64,000 nt of DNA from Bactrocera neohumeralis (GCF_024586455.1 NC_065920.1:12858144-12922143); one strand, 5' to 3'; shown: positions 1 through 10,252, counted from the stretch's first letter. Numbers and translations are program-made. Notes: generated by a model not told the origin, from the letters alone.

Positions 1-345
1 TCGTCAAATGAAAAAGTTTTTCATACAAGAACCCGAATTTTGATCCTTCAGTTTGTATGGCAGCTATAAGTTATAGCGGTCCTATAATGGCGATTCCGAC
101 AAATGAGCAGCTTCTTGGCGAGAAAAGGATGTATGCAAAAATTTTTGTCGATATCTCAAAAAATCAGGGACTATTTCGCATATATACAGACAGACAGAGA
201 GACAGGCGGATATGGCTTAAGCGACTCAGCTCGTCACGCTGATCATATATATACAAATGTATTATATACAAGTATATTTTATAGGGTCTCTTTTGTATTC
301 TTCTGGCCGTTTCAAACTTTGGAGCAAACTTAATATATTCAAAAC
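1..345 (+). repeat. Interspersed repeat, ~153-bp-unit family, 3' tail copy
   Basis: The first ~85 bases are the end of a unit containing GTTTGTATGGCAGCTAT (from 51). It is followed by the tail that ends other copies in this window: 'CCGACAAATGAGCAG', 'GATATCTCAAAAA', 'ACAGACAGACAGA' and then a TA-rich end. The copies at 46150-46400 and 62870-63030 have the same order. The left part lies outside the window. The family has short shadow ORFs but no recognisable protein domain, so it is taken as non-coding. The class of element is not known to me. Confidence 0.7.
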
Positions 346-1985
346 AGGTTGTAATGAAGGAATAAAGGGTGTTCCACAAGAAAGTATGTAATTTTTTTGA
401 GTAAACACTGAGAAGAAAAGCAAACTAAAGGACGAAAAAAAAACACTTTTGTCTTCCCGCAGATCTCCAACTCTAAATGCACGCCACGAAATACCCTATA
501 TTCGTTTCCACGACAGACGGATCCAAGTAACCGGAACGGAGCCGAGTTCTTATCCGTCCAATGACTCTCAACTCGGCATCATGCCTCTAAATTAGTTCAG
601 GAAAACTTCTGCCGAACAACAACAATAGCCACCATATATACTTATGTATTTGTAGGCGTTCGTTTTGGTCGCTAATATTCGCAGCTGCTGTTGTTGGTTT
701 TTCGCTTTCAATGCGCGCACCAGCATATAACGGTCAATACGCACGCACGCACGCGAAGAGTCTGCAAGCCAACGGTAGCGCTGACTATATTGGCTGCACA
801 CGCATCTAGCCATTCACTGCTGTATGTGAGTAAGCGATCGCAGTGCGGTGCGTGTTCGTGGCTTTGAAATGTTGTTGACTTTTGCATATTTGCGGCAGTA
901 GTAGTTGTTATTGTTGTGCTGTGTTTTAGCTTGTTCTACTGTCGGCATTTGCAACTAAATTTATGGCGTTATTTCCGCATCCGGTTTCCGTTGAACGCAT
1001 GTTTTACGCGCCATATCCGCCAGCCTTATGCAGCGCGCGCAACAATGCAAACAACGCCAGCAACAACAACAACAACAATCACAAATAATGTGCAACAAAG
1101 CGTTGATATTTAATTTAAAAATTATTTATGCCTTTATCATAATAAACGTCAGCGTAATTTACGTGCACACTAAAGGCATACAGTTCTGTATATGTATGTG
1201 AGGCATACATACATATGTAGTAGAATAGGTAACCACAATCACGCAGTCAAAAGCTTGCAACATAATAATGTATCACGCACATACATACAGGCATTTATAT
1301 GCGTTTGTTTTTATCTTTATTATATACACACTCACGCATGGCTTGCGGCTGCCCATAATAAAATGTGCTTTGCGGTTGCACGGGGCGTATGAGTGATATT
1401 GTTTTGTTTTTCAATTAAATCATGCAACTAATTTCATAATAACCGATAACTAAGCGCAAAGCTTACGTGCAGTTATATTTATATTTGTTTATGCGCATAT
1501 CTATAAAGCTATTACTCCATTCATTTGCGCTAATTTTCGTTTAAATTACACTTCGGTTCAACTGGAAAATTGAATGTGCCAACAATTGCATATTGTAAGC
1601 TAATTATTTGCAGAGGCATAGCAGTATATATAAGCATGATAATATAAGCTAATATATCTGCTTGAGTTACTGGACAATTCAGGCATAATTATTTATAGTG
1701 CAACAATATGTTGGCATATTTATCTTATTGCGTAGAAAAAGTAATTTCTGTCATTAAAAAAGATAATAATAATAAAGAATAAAATAGAAAGGTTAAGAAT
1801 TTGATCAAAATTAAATTAGCTTGAAAGACAGCAGTAACAACTCATTTGGTATGAAAAATTATAATCTTGAAAGCTTTGTCTGTACGGAATTAAAATTTAC
1901 TGGTGTATGACACTTACCGGGCATTTTTTAGTTGTATTAATTCTGAAAGTAGAATAAAGATATTATTTAATATCATTGAGCTATT
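346..1985. other. Non-coding stretch without identifiable gene
   Basis: Bases 363-380 carry 'AAAGGGTGTTCC', similar to the outer end of Tc1/mariner inverted repeats, but no transposase follows. Bases 600-1130 are less AT-rich, with CAA/CAG runs typical of fly intergenic or untranslated DNA. The ORFs here are short, have no domain and no coding periodicity that I can see. I found nothing else. Confidence 0.5.
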
Positions 1986-2790
1986 TTTTCATAATCCCGA
2001 AATTTCGGGATCCCAAATTCAGGAATCGGGATCACGAATTTTTATAATTTTTTATTATTTTGTAAAATTATTTTTTTTTTCATAGTCCCAAAATTTCGGG
2101 ATCCCGAAATCAGAAATCGAGATTACGAACTTTATTAATTCATTATTATTTAATATAATTCAGCTACTTTATCATAATCCCGCAATTTGGGGATCCCGAA
2201 ACCAGCAATCGGGATTACAATTTTTTCAAGTACACCGAAATTATACATACTATGTATGTAAATAGTTAACAATAGAGAAATAAATAGCCTTTAACTGGCT
2301 TATAATTGTTGCACTTACACTGGTGGATAGAAAAATAGCAACAATTTCGCTTTGAAAGCTTAAACAAAACTAAGTATAAATTGGTTAGTTCTAAGCCATT
2401 TCTACATGAAAATATAGGTTATAATAAAATAAAAAAAATATAGTTCAAAGTGCACAAATTTTTATAAAATTTTCAAAATTCCGAAGTTTTGGGATCCCAA
2501 AATCATAAATCGGAATCACTGAAATTTCCAAGCTCACCAAAATTATATGTAAATAGTTGGCAACAGTAAAAAAACTGCCTTTAACATTATAATTGATGCA
2601 CTTGCACTGGTGCTAGAACGTTGCGGAATTATTTGTCTGATCATAAACAAGTAATAAGGAAAATTACTTTTCTAGAATTATAAAAAGAGCTTTCTCAGAA
2701 TACCAATTATTTGCGGTATTAAACAGGATTAGTCTGCTGATCAATCCCGAAGCGACGCTTAAAAAATTTCGGGATTTTCCTAACATAAGA
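1986..2790 (+). repeat. Degenerate tandem repeat with CCCGAAATTTCGGG palindrome
   Basis: The block CCCGAAATTTCGGGATCCC (palindromic core) followed by a looser 'AATCGGGATYACGAA' recurs at about 1995, 2088, 2178 and 2480, with a weaker form near 2747-2776. AT-rich filler separates the blocks. The first three spacings are close to 90 bp. Related CCGAAATTCGGGATCCCG blocks reappear at 28160-28440. No coding capacity is seen. Confidence 0.7.
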
Positions 2791-2957
2791 TTAGTACCAG
2801 TGTGGATTATCTTGAGCCTCGCAGACTACAAAAGATCAAATTTAAGACCTTAGTTTGATATAAGTTCTTTGGTCGGTCGGTTTCATCTGTTTCACGACTA
2901 TATTATTCCGAAATAAGTTCCTTGATCGAAAATAAGCATTCTCCACTAAATTTGATG

Positions 2958-2996
2958 TTTCTGTGTTTCTCTTTAAAAAAGTAAAGAGCCTCGAAA
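2958..2996 (+). repeat. Solo terminal fragment of a Tc1/mariner-type element
   Basis: TTTCTGTGTTTCTCTTTAAA followed by AAAGTAAAGAGCCTCGAAA matches the end of the transposase relic at 33.9-35.0 kb (34963-35010) and the fragment at 40094-40150. Only this end is present. It is read as a leftover inverted-repeat end after deletion or an old insertion. Confidence 0.5.
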
Positions 2997-2999
2997 AAG

Positions 3000-3800
3000 A
3001 TATATATGCTCAAGACCCTACCACTTCCCTGCACTTTGTAACAGTAACAGTTAAGGGCGAATTAATTTCTGTTATGAAAAAGCCCCTCACTCTTATTTAA
3101 TATATTGCTCATAAAAACTGTGTTCGCTTGCAAACACGACGCAAACACACACGCGCAGAATAAGTTGAGAGAACTTGGCATTGAAATCTCACTCCTCCCT
3201 TGTCATAATGATATGCTGCCACTGCAAACTTTTTATTGTGAAAAGAGAAAAGTTTGCTGCAGCTTCCGCTCAATAGCTGGAAGATGTTTTTTAAAATTCA
3301 ATTTAAATTAAAAAGTTTACTCGTTTAGGCAGCTTAAAATTATATCTGCCCGTTTTTACGGCTTTTGTTGGCTTCACCCTTAAATCGGTGTAGTAGCGCA
3401 AGCAAGGTTATCGTTAAGGAGAGGAGAGTACAAGGAAAGCATAACAACAAAAGCGCCAAATGACAGGCATTTCGAAAGTTTTAAATTTGTTGAAATTAAT
3501 TGTACAAATTTTAAGCTTACACGACGCTGACGGCAGCAGGCGGTGATGAATTGCAGGAAAAACTTGTTAAACGAAAAGAAGAAATAAAACTGAGATACTC
3601 GCGAAATTTTGTTACCTAAATTTACTTACAAATATTTGATTAACGTAAGTGGAACACATGTTTCTTTCACGCGCTTGGCATACTCTTAGGCGGCAACATA
3701 AAAGTGTGTAATTCTCAAACGGTTTATCAGATAAAAACTTTAGATTGCCGGGCCATTTAAATGTTTTCCTTTTTTGATAAAATTGAAATTGAAACGTGAG
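3000..3800. other. Non-coding stretch, nothing recognised
   Basis: AT-rich sequence. A 68-codon ORF at 3105-3311 has no recognisable domain and no supporting context. I see no RNA gene or repeat. Confidence 0.4.
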
Positions 3801-3859
3801 GTTGGGTCGTAAAGTTGATCAAAAATTAATTAATCTCACTTGGAGAGATAAATATCCTT

Positions 3860-4820
3860 TGACAAAAGTCTTTTGTGTACCAAAAACCACCTTATAGTGC
3901 ATCATCTCATAGATCGACGAAGCCTTTTGAGCTTACCACAAATTTATTAAGGCGGTTGATGTCAATCCCAGCCACTTCACTAAGTTCTCACAAGATATTT
4001 CAATCTCAGCCTGACCAAAGCCAGGCAATAAAGGTGAAAATGATGAGATGATTCCATCTCGTCTTTTTCCATACAACTTTGCCAAAGAGCCTCCGTCAAA
4101 ATAATGAGTCGTACCGACTGTAAGCCTATTGGGCAGTGTCCAGTCAGAACACCTAGAATACCGGCGAGTTTGACTTTACTAAGTGCAAAAAGTCCGCAGG
4201 ATCTCTTACGGTCTACTTTAAACCAGAAGGATCTCGCAGTCGCACAAAATCTGGCTTAACTAAGCGCAAGTAGTTCGGAGGACCTCTTATCGTTCACTTT
4301 GGATGAAAAAGATCACAGTCGAACAAGTTCTGGTAGTTAAACAGCGCTTGCCAAGCTTGCTAGAGATCCATAGGCCCAACGTAAGAGTGAAAGAAGAAAT
4401 CGGACAATCGACTCGCTTCCAATCATATGAAATTGGCGAAAGTGTGCCCTTCCTAGCAATCTCATCGGCTTTGTAGTTTCCGGCGATTCCGCTATGGCCG
4501 GGCAACTATACAAGCCTATTATCGAAAAAAAGAATAAAGCCGTTACTAATGAGGTCTTGCACTCCTTGACTTGTTTCAAGCCCTCCGGAGCAGTATATCT
4601 ATGGCTACCTTGAAAACAACCACATCTGCTTGAAAGACGATAGATACAGTGGTCTGTTGGCCTGTAGGATTGATGGAGAGCCCTCGATAGATGACACTTA
4701 TTTGATAACTTCGATGCAACCGTGAAGAAGCTCTCTTTTCCAACGAAAATTTCGGCCACATTAGAACAGTCACAGATCCGCAGTCTCTCAACCTTTTGAA
4801 CAGATCCCAACAGATTTTAA
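3860..4820 (-). mobile_element. Non-LTR retrotransposon relic (RNase H and C-terminal end), R1/jockey-like
   Basis: Read on the minus strand from 4820 downward, split over frames, the RNase H domain appears as 'VFQADVVVFKVAIDILL' (4600-4690) and then 'CPGHSGIAGNYKADEIARKG' (about 4450-4505). This is the typical H-site and C-terminal RNase H motif of insect non-LTR ORF2. It continues as 'PISYDWKRVDCPISS' and, at 4020-4140, as 'HCPIG..SVRLIILTEALWQSC...LARLRLKYL'-type sequence that closes ORF2. Frameshifts and stops show it is dead. I cannot settle its exact clade. Confidence 0.8.
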
Positions 4821-5185
4821 GTATGCCATAGAAGAAGTTCTGATACCTAAAAATGCACTCATCACATTTTACAGGAACAGTTGAATGCTTGAACAGTCCA
4901 AAGCTTTCTTAGGGCGGACTTGCCATCAGAAATGTGGAAACAATTCTATTGATAGAAATTAGAGAGTTTCTAAACTAAAGGTGTCGAGGCTCATTAACAA
5001 TAATTTCACTCTTATCTTTTTATAAACAATATCTCCAGTTTTCAAGCTTGCGATCAAAAGTGTGTCAACAGCTTAATATCATAAAGTATTTTCAAGTCGA
5101 AACAGTCAAAAATTTTCGTGTTTATAAAAAAAATGTAAAATTTATTATTGTCTTCGGCATGTTTTGTTTGTATAATTAAATTTCT

Positions 5186-5193
5186 CAAAATTC
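5186..5193 (+). promoter_or_regulatory. CNAAATTY box upstream of first cluster gene
   Basis: CAAAATTC lies 129 nt before the ATG at 5315, and a second near-match CAAAATTA lies at 5211-5218. CNAAATTY is known in Drosophila as a motif just downstream of the start site of spermatocyte-specific promoters (the translational control element). In AT-rich DNA one match means little. The evidence is that all five cluster genes have one in the same orientation. Confidence 0.4.
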
Positions 5194-5314
5194 TTGTACA
5201 AAAAAATCGACAAAATTAGCGTACCACACTGCGCTGTCTAAACGAAACGTAGTCTTTGAACTGTGATCTGTGCGCCACCTCGATGTCATACTACTGAAGC
5301 CGCTTTCTGAAACG

Positions 5315-7720
5315 ATGGGAGCCGGTAAGAGTCGTTCGAATCTAAAGCAATGCTCTTGTATATCTAATAATAGTAAAAGAAACGGTCAAAGTTATCATGC
5401 TGAGCTCTGTAACCACCCAAACAAATATGTACTCACAAGGATACCCAGTATGGGCGCAAATGGCATGTGCGTACGCAACAACGTGTTTACCGACTGCCAA
5501 TACAGCTTGGATCCACTAACAGCCGAGGAACAACTGGACGAAGTGGAGCGAATGTATAGAGAGAAGAATCAGGCGACAAGAGGTACTCGTACAAAGAGAC
5601 AATGTGCAGACAATACAACAACGCCAACCATTTGCTGCAACTGCGCTTGTATTTGTGGAGACGTGGTTGGAGGCAGTGGCGGAACTACACCGGCGCCAAT
5701 CGAAATAGAGCGTAGAAATGGGCTTCAACACATCGATCGTTGCAATGGCGGTTGCCAATGTGTGCTGTGTTGTGAGAACGTGAGAGATACGCGTATGGGA
5801 GGACTGACCGAAGCTGAAGCGATAGCCAATGCAATACGCGAATACTGTTGTAAAGAGCGTGAAAGAGCGGGAGGAAAGAGCGCATCATGCAAATATTGTG
5901 CGTGTAAGCAAACGCATGCAACAGAAGAGGCGGCAACACGAGGTCAGATGATAGAAGATGACGAAGATTACGAAGCTGATGAGGTGACAGATGCTGATGT
6001 AGAGGAGGAGGAAGAAGTGGAAATAGTGAAACACAAAAGGGTAGTAAAAGAAGAATTAGTCATAGAAGAAAAAATGCAGTCCAAAATGAGGGAGGACGAG
6101 TTGAGCGAAGATGAAGAGATCGACTATGTAGAAGCAGCACCAAGAGAACGCAGAAGATCAGAAGGCAGTGCAGCAGTAAGCCACGAACAAAAACACGCAA
6201 AAAGCTGCAAATGCTGTGCGTGTAAAAAGAAAATGACGAGAGATAAAGACTTAGAATCGGACTCAGATGAAAATATAATTTCATTGGAAAACATCGAATT
6301 AGAAGTGCAAACAGACGTGATAAGCACGCAGAGAGATCAATTCGACAAACCAACTTCGCCGTCGAATAAACGTAACTCACAAGCGAGCTCGGCACAGAGG
6401 AATCGGTGCTGCACATGTGAGAAGGCGACTACAACAGATTTTCTGCACGAAGCGGAAGTGCTAATGAAGAATACGAATTTAGTGGCAGAATCAAGTGAAG
6501 AACTCAAACCAATGCCAACTAAACCAACTAAAGCACAACCCAATCGACAATTTGACGAAGAAGTGAGAGCAAGACCGCAGAGAAGGCTAAGTGAAGAACC
6601 CAGAAGTGAAAAAACGTTCCGACGGGATCAAACTCATGCGCTCGGTTGCAAATGCTGTGAATGTAAACGAAAAATTAAAGAAAGCGAAATAGAAACGCAT
6701 GATACGGTACCACATAGAAAACCGAAAAATGAGGACGACAACAGGAGGCGACGAAGGAGCATTGAAGGCGAACAAGCGTCGAGGTTAAGAGAAACGCAGC
6801 AGCGCAGGGAAACGTACGAAAAATGGCAACAGCAGGATGCAATGGCAGCTTCACGACAACCAAGAAGACAGTCGACGAAACCAGAAGACGCAAGCGCACG
6901 CAGCCGTACACCTTCCGGTGGTAAACGTGGCTGCGAATGCAAACCTAGAAATAGAAGAATGGTGGCAGCCGAAGCCGAAGATATGGATCAAGAGCCAAAT
7001 AAATCAACGGATTCGGAGGTAGACTCGAGCAAACGGCAGCCTTGTTGTTGCTTTCAACGAAAGAAGGCGCAGCCGAAACGCGCCGACGTCAACGAAAAGC
7101 ATACAGCGGCGGCGCAGAGTCGCAAACGTGTCAAACGAACTGACAGCGAACTAAACGTTAGTGAACCAAAGACGCCACAGAGAAAACGTAGAAACAGTGA
7201 AGAAGCTGCAAGCAGCAGTAAAGAAGCAGATTGTCAAACGCCATGCAACTGCAAGAAAACTAAAGGCGTGCCGCTGACCAAATGCTGCAAGTGCACCGAA
7301 GAAATGGTACACGCCATGGCACGAGAACGCGATGAGGATACGAAGCGACGAGAGCTCGCAGAGGAATTGGCTGAGCGCTTGCAAAAACGCGCAGAGCTAC
7401 AAATCGCGTTGCAAAAACGTCTACAACAACAAATGAGTGGCAAGCAGAGTCAGCAAGGCTGCTGCTGCTGCTGCGAACAGCCGCCATTTTGTATGCCTAG
7501 ATATCCCTGCTGTGAGTCCATGAAACAAGCAGAGCCAATACCGTTAGGTTGCTACGAAGCACCGCCGTGCTGTTGCCCACCAACACCGTGTTGTTTCGAG
7601 ACACCAGCCTGTTGTTACGAGGCGCCGCCGTGTTATGGTCAGGAATGCCCGTGCTGTTGTCAACCGATGCCATACTCCTATTCAGCTTGCTGTAGCTATC
7701 CGAAGCCGGGCGCATGTTAA
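5315..7720 (+). CDS. Large Cys-cluster protein with N-myristoylation motif (cluster gene 1, 801 aa)
   Basis: I do not recognise an ortholog. The ORF has no interruption. The first in-frame ATG is at 5315 after an upstream TGA at 5264; its context is AACGATGGG. The N-terminus MGAGKSR fits N-myristoylation (Gly2, Ser6, basic next), so membrane attachment is inferred. Cys clusters separated by charged linkers recur: CKYCACK (192), CKCCACKKK (298), CCTCEK (365), CKCCECKRK (445), CECK (540), CCCFQRKK (577). An acidic run spans about 212-241 and a likely coiled coil about 668-707. Residues 716-801 are very Cys/Pro/Tyr-rich (CCCCCE, then repeats of the CYEAPPC type). A module at 135-198 (NGLQH ... 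IREY ... CKYCAC) is shared with cluster gene 4. The clusters could bind metal or form disulphides or palmitoylated patches. Function unknown; probably a structural germline protein (inference). Confidence 0.87.
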   Translation: MGAGKSRSNLKQCSCISNNSKRNGQSYHAELCNHPNKYVLTRIPSMGANGMCVRNNVFTDCQYSLDPLTAEEQLDEVERMYREKNQATRGTRTKRQCADNTTTPTICCNCACICGDVVGGSGGTTPAPIEIERRNGLQHIDRCNGGCQCVLCCENVRDTRMGGLTEAEAIANAIREYCCKERERAGGKSASCKYCACKQTHATEEAATRGQMIEDDEDYEADEVTDADVEEEEEVEIVKHKRVVKEELVIEEKMQSKMREDELSEDEEIDYVEAAPRERRRSEGSAAVSHEQKHAKSCKCCACKKKMTRDKDLESDSDENIISLENIELEVQTDVISTQRDQFDKPTSPSNKRNSQASSAQRNRCCTCEKATTTDFLHEAEVLMKNTNLVAESSEELKPMPTKPTKAQPNRQFDEEVRARPQRRLSEEPRSEKTFRRDQTHALGCKCCECKRKIKESEIETHDTVPHRKPKNEDDNRRRRRSIEGEQASRLRETQQRRETYEKWQQQDAMAASRQPRRQSTKPEDASARSRTPSGGKRGCECKPRNRRMVAAEAEDMDQEPNKSTDSEVDSSKRQPCCCFQRKKAQPKRADVNEKHTAAAQSRKRVKRTDSELNVSEPKTPQRKRRNSEEAASSSKEADCQTPCNCKKTKGVPLTKCCKCTEEMVHAMARERDEDTKRRELAEELAERLQKRAELQIALQKRLQQQMSGKQSQQGCCCCCEQPPFCMPRYPCCESMKQAEPIPLGCYEAPPCCCPPTPCCFETPACCYEAPPCYGQECPCCCQPMPYSYSACCSYPKPGAC

Positions 7721-7958
7721 CGCGCACAAGTGTTTAGTGTTTCGAACGTCGACAGTCGTTTAGCCGATTCTAAGAGAGATATGTCAAAAAATTATTGCGC
7801 CAAAAGGTATGCTATGCCGGCAGTTATGGCATACTTTTAAGCGCACAGACGCAGCGTGGCCATGACTTAAAATTTTCTACAATATTTTTAATTATGATTC
7901 GTTTTTGAATATGTTGTTTGTTGCTGTCTTTTGCCTGTCATTTGTAGTGTTTTGTGAA

Positions 7959-7964
7959 AATAAA
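7959..7964 (+). terminator. Poly(A) signal AATAAA, cluster gene 1
   Basis: A canonical AATAAA lies 238 nt after the stop at 7720, followed by a GT-containing stretch. It is the first such signal after the gene and is 172 nt before the next ATG, which fits separate transcripts. Confidence 0.5.
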
Positions 7965-8072
7965 AACAAATCGTGAAAATGTTTACCTTTTCGTGCACTT
8001 AAGATCTCATTTAAACAAAAAATAATTATAATCTTATTAGTTTCTGCAAAAAAATCAAAAAATTTGAAAATT

Positions 8073-8080
8073 CAAAATTT
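8073..8080 (+). promoter_or_regulatory. CNAAATTY box upstream of cluster gene 2
   Basis: CAAAATTT, preceded by T, lies 63 nt before the ATG at 8136. It is a perfect match to the spermatocyte promoter motif CNAAATTY. The position would suit a site in the 5' leader if transcription starts near 8045. Confidence 0.4.
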
Positions 8081-8135
8081 CAACACGCCAAACTGCTAAC
8101 GCGCCATGCGCGCGCACGCGGCGTGAACAAGAGCA

Positions 8136-8573
8136 ATGGGATGTGCGTGCAGTCGGGGTCGGGGTGGTGGCAGACGTTCAGTACGATCGGGTAGCAGCTG
8201 CCAAAGCACACAATCGAATTGGCAGTCGCGCAGTGAAAATTCCGGCATTTTCGATTGCGGCGCTTACCAAATGCCTGATTACGAAATGCCACAGCGATCT
8301 ATGCCGCGAAAGCCACAACGTTCGGCGGGGTATTGCTCATATGACACTGAGGAACAACCACGCACAGACATCTGTGTTGGGGAACGTTGCCGCTGCTCAA
8401 GCGCTGGCCGCCGTAAATCTTCAAGGCAACAGAGACGACGGCGCTCTTGCACGACCATCCAACGCTCACAAAGAACAACCACCTACGCGCAGTTGGTTAT
8501 ACCGATACGCGCATGTCCATGTGCCGACGAAAATGACGAAGATACCCGATCTTGTAGGTCATATAACGACTGA
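8136..8573 (+). CDS. Small Arg/Ser/Cys protein with N-myristoylation/palmitoylation motif (cluster gene 2, 145 aa)
   Basis: Not recognised by family. It starts MGCACSRGRGGG: Gly2 and Ser6 fit N-myristoylation, and Cys3 and Cys5 are typical dual-acylation sites. There are twelve Cys (3, 5, 22, 41, 67, 80, 85, 87, 105, 127, 129, 140), including C-x-C pairs at 85/87 and 127/129. The body is basic and Ser-rich (RRKSSRQQRRRRS at 92-104), then a short acidic stretch (DENDED, 131-136). No membrane segment or signal peptide. The first in-frame ATG was chosen (context AGCAATGGG). It lies 415 bp after cluster gene 1. An overlapping +2-frame ORF of 151 codons (8143-8598) was judged a shadow because only this frame carries the family N-terminus. 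Its head resembles cluster gene 5. Function unknown. Confidence 0.75.
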   Translation: MGCACSRGRGGGRRSVRSGSSCQSTQSNWQSRSENSGIFDCGAYQMPDYEMPQRSMPRKPQRSAGYCSYDTEEQPRTDICVGERCRCSSAGRRKSSRQQRRRRSCTTIQRSQRTTTYAQLVIPIRACPCADENDEDTRSCRSYND

Positions 8574-8705
8574 AATTATTGCTGTTATATGTATGTGAGC
8601 AGGAAAAAGCACGCAAAGAAAATGCAATACGAAGAAGCTCAGCACGAAATATTTTTGAGACATACGCATTTTCATCAAAAATATTTATCCGTTTTTGCAA
8701 TTGCC

Positions 8706-8711
8706 AATAAA
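8706..8711 (+). terminator. Poly(A) signal AATAAA, cluster gene 2
   Basis: AATAAA lies 133 nt after the stop at 8573. A second AATAAA is at 8856-8861. Both lie before the retroelement relic that separates this gene from the next. Confidence 0.5.
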
Positions 8712-8904
8712 TTACGAAGTTTATTAGAAACTTAATAACAACCCTGTATTTTTCGGCATGCCGATGTCGATACCGTTCGGTGTGAAGTTGCGAGAGCCAC
8801 TCGTATTCTCTTCTTCTGTGAAGTATTTTATGTTAGTTTTATGCTATTGGTTAGGAATAAAGTAAATAATATTTTTACAAATTTTTTTAAATTTAAAAAA
8901 AAAG

Positions 8905-9615
8905 TTTGCCACCTGCTTTAGGAGGTGTTCCAGCGTCTCTCTCATGTCTACTACTTTGGACTTTCTGCATGTCGCCATTACTTAGGCTTATCCGGCTCGC
9001 ATATGAAGCCGGTTATAGTTAGATATATTTTTTAGAGTATACTCCTTATTGAATAAGGAAATTGACATTGCACTAAGTAAACTGTGAACGAATTTATGAG
9101 CTTTCACTGCTTTATTTTGAAACGAAGTTTAAGTTAGGTTTGGTTAGTCTATTAATGAGCCACGTGATGTATAGGTTAAGTTAGATTAGTCTGGTAGACC
9201 ACGCAATAATCATCCTTCAGGACATCTGCACTTGGCACGAATTTTTACATACTCTGTGTGTATCTAAAGACACCTTATTCAGTGTCTCAAACTGTATGGC
9301 CACCAAGTTTTTGATGCTTTGCCATGATAGTGAGCAACAAGTACATAAAGGACACTCCATTATTTTCTTGGTGCCTTGCTTTTAACATTTCCTGCAACCT
9401 TCTCGATCTGTCAGCCCCTTTCGGGTACTTCAATTATGTTCTTACAGTTCTTTCTAATGAACGCCAGTAAGATCTTTGTATACTTCCGATCTACCTTTCT
9501 GTTCCATTTTTAACTTCTTTAGTCAGAGCATGAGTTTGAAACAAGTCTAGTAGATCTTTTATACCCTTTTACTCTCCTTCAAACTTCATTTTTTTTAACT
9601 GTCTTATTGTCTTCT
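8905..9615 (-). mobile_element. Non-LTR retrotransposon relic inserted between cluster genes 2 and 3
   Basis: Bases 8930-9000 (GTGTTCCAGCGTCTCTCTCA, then CTTTCTGCATG) match 37728-37770, where the minus strand reads as the ORF2 C-terminus (ETLEHFLRPCP). Bases 9290-9430 (CACTCCATTATTTTCTTGGTGCC and CTTCTCGATCTGTCAG) match 18770-18830 of another minus-strand relic. The two blocks may be separate pieces or one decayed copy. No intact frame remains. The insertion explains why this gap is about 1.1 kb rather than about 0.4 kb. Confidence 0.6.
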
Positions 9616-9676
9616 TCAATATCCTTTTGAAAAATTTGTTACTGTTTTTTTTCAAAATAAAATTGTTTTAAACTTT

Positions 9677-9684
9677 CAAAATTT
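9677..9684 (+). promoter_or_regulatory. CNAAATTY box upstream of cluster gene 3
   Basis: CAAAATTT lies 19 nt before the ATG at 9696. It runs into TTTTCAG (9682-9688), which could instead be a 3' splice site placing the ATG 7 nt into an exon. The two readings compete, and only transcript data would separate them. Confidence 0.3.
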
Positions 9685-9695
9685 TCAGCCAAGTG

Positions 9696-9953
9696 ATGGG
9701 ATGTTGCATTGGTAAAGATCAAGCAAGAGATAGCGAGAGATATCGAGCTCAAGAAAATGTGTCACAAACTAGGGACAACATCAGAAAGATTTGTATGTGT
9801 AAAAACTCCGCCGGACCGCAAGTTACCTGTGCGGGCTGTGGCAAAATGTTTCCGAATAGCGAAGAGTATTGTTCGCACTGTCGTAAGCCAAACGATTGTT
9901 ACGGTCCACTAGCTGCTGGTACAAGTGTGGACATACGAAAATGTGGCGCATGA
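9696..9953 (+). CDS. Tiny zinc-ribbon-like protein with N-terminal acylation motif (cluster gene 3, 85 aa)
   Basis: It starts MGCCIGKD. Gly2 followed by Cys3 and Cys4 resembles dually acylated proteins; residue 6 is Gly rather than the preferred Ser, so myristoylation is less certain than in its neighbours. After a polar N-terminal half come C-x-C (33/35) and a zinc-ribbon-like pattern, Cys45-x2-Cys48-x10-Cys59-x2-Cys62 (TCAGCGKMF ... YCSHCRKP), then Cys68 and Cys83. No ORF extension or intron is needed. The ATG at 9696 is the first (the preceding in-frame codon is GTG). An overlapping +1 ORF (9709-9912) is a shadow. It is probably a small zinc-binding membrane-tethered protein. Family unknown. 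Confidence 0.75.
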   Translation: MGCCIGKDQARDSERYRAQENVSQTRDNIRKICMCKNSAGPQVTCAGCGKMFPNSEEYCSHCRKPNDCYGPLAAGTSVDIRKCGA

Positions 9954-10244
9954 AAAAATTCTTTTAACTGAGAGCCAACCAACTCAAATAGAATAATTCG
10001 AATAACAATTGCGCCTAAGGATATGCTACAACAGCACACATTCGCTTACTCAGCAAATGAAATTTACTTGAATGCTCACAATACTGCAGTTTTGAATACT
10101 CCGGTAAAATTATTGTAAACTGTTCGCCATGTATTACATTAAACTCAACCTCAAGATTTCCAATTCACTCGAAAAAGTGCTGTCAAAATATTTTCAATAT
10201 TTTTTGGAAGTAATTGTTGAAAATTTTAAACGTGTGTGTCTCCT

Positions 10245-10252
10245 CAAAATTA
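10245..10252 (+). promoter_or_regulatory. CNAAATT-type box upstream of cluster gene 4
   Basis: CTCAAAATTA lies 101 nt before the ATG at 10346. It matches CNAAATT but ends in A instead of a pyrimidine, so it is the weakest of the five. No canonical AATAAA was found between cluster gene 3 and here. Confidence 0.3.

Noticed and set aside
1890..1945. Second possible minus-strand microexon (25 nt, CAG...GTAAGT)
   Set aside because: The pyrimidine tract is weak and the exon is AT-rich with a stop in one frame; not distinguishable from chance.
4287..4810. Two ORFs with an RNase H-like motif as a host gene
   Set aside because: The motif order and breaks match non-LTR ORF2 relics elsewhere in the window; no intact frame.
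5516..7727. Many minus-strand and out-of-frame ORFs (68-118 codons) over cluster gene 1
   Set aside because: They are shadows of one 801-codon ORF with biased composition. None starts with a family head or has a domain.
8143..8598. 151-codon ORF overlapping cluster gene 2 in another frame
   Set aside because: It is slightly longer than the chosen frame but lacks the Met-Gly-Cys head, the Cys pattern and the neighbours' composition.
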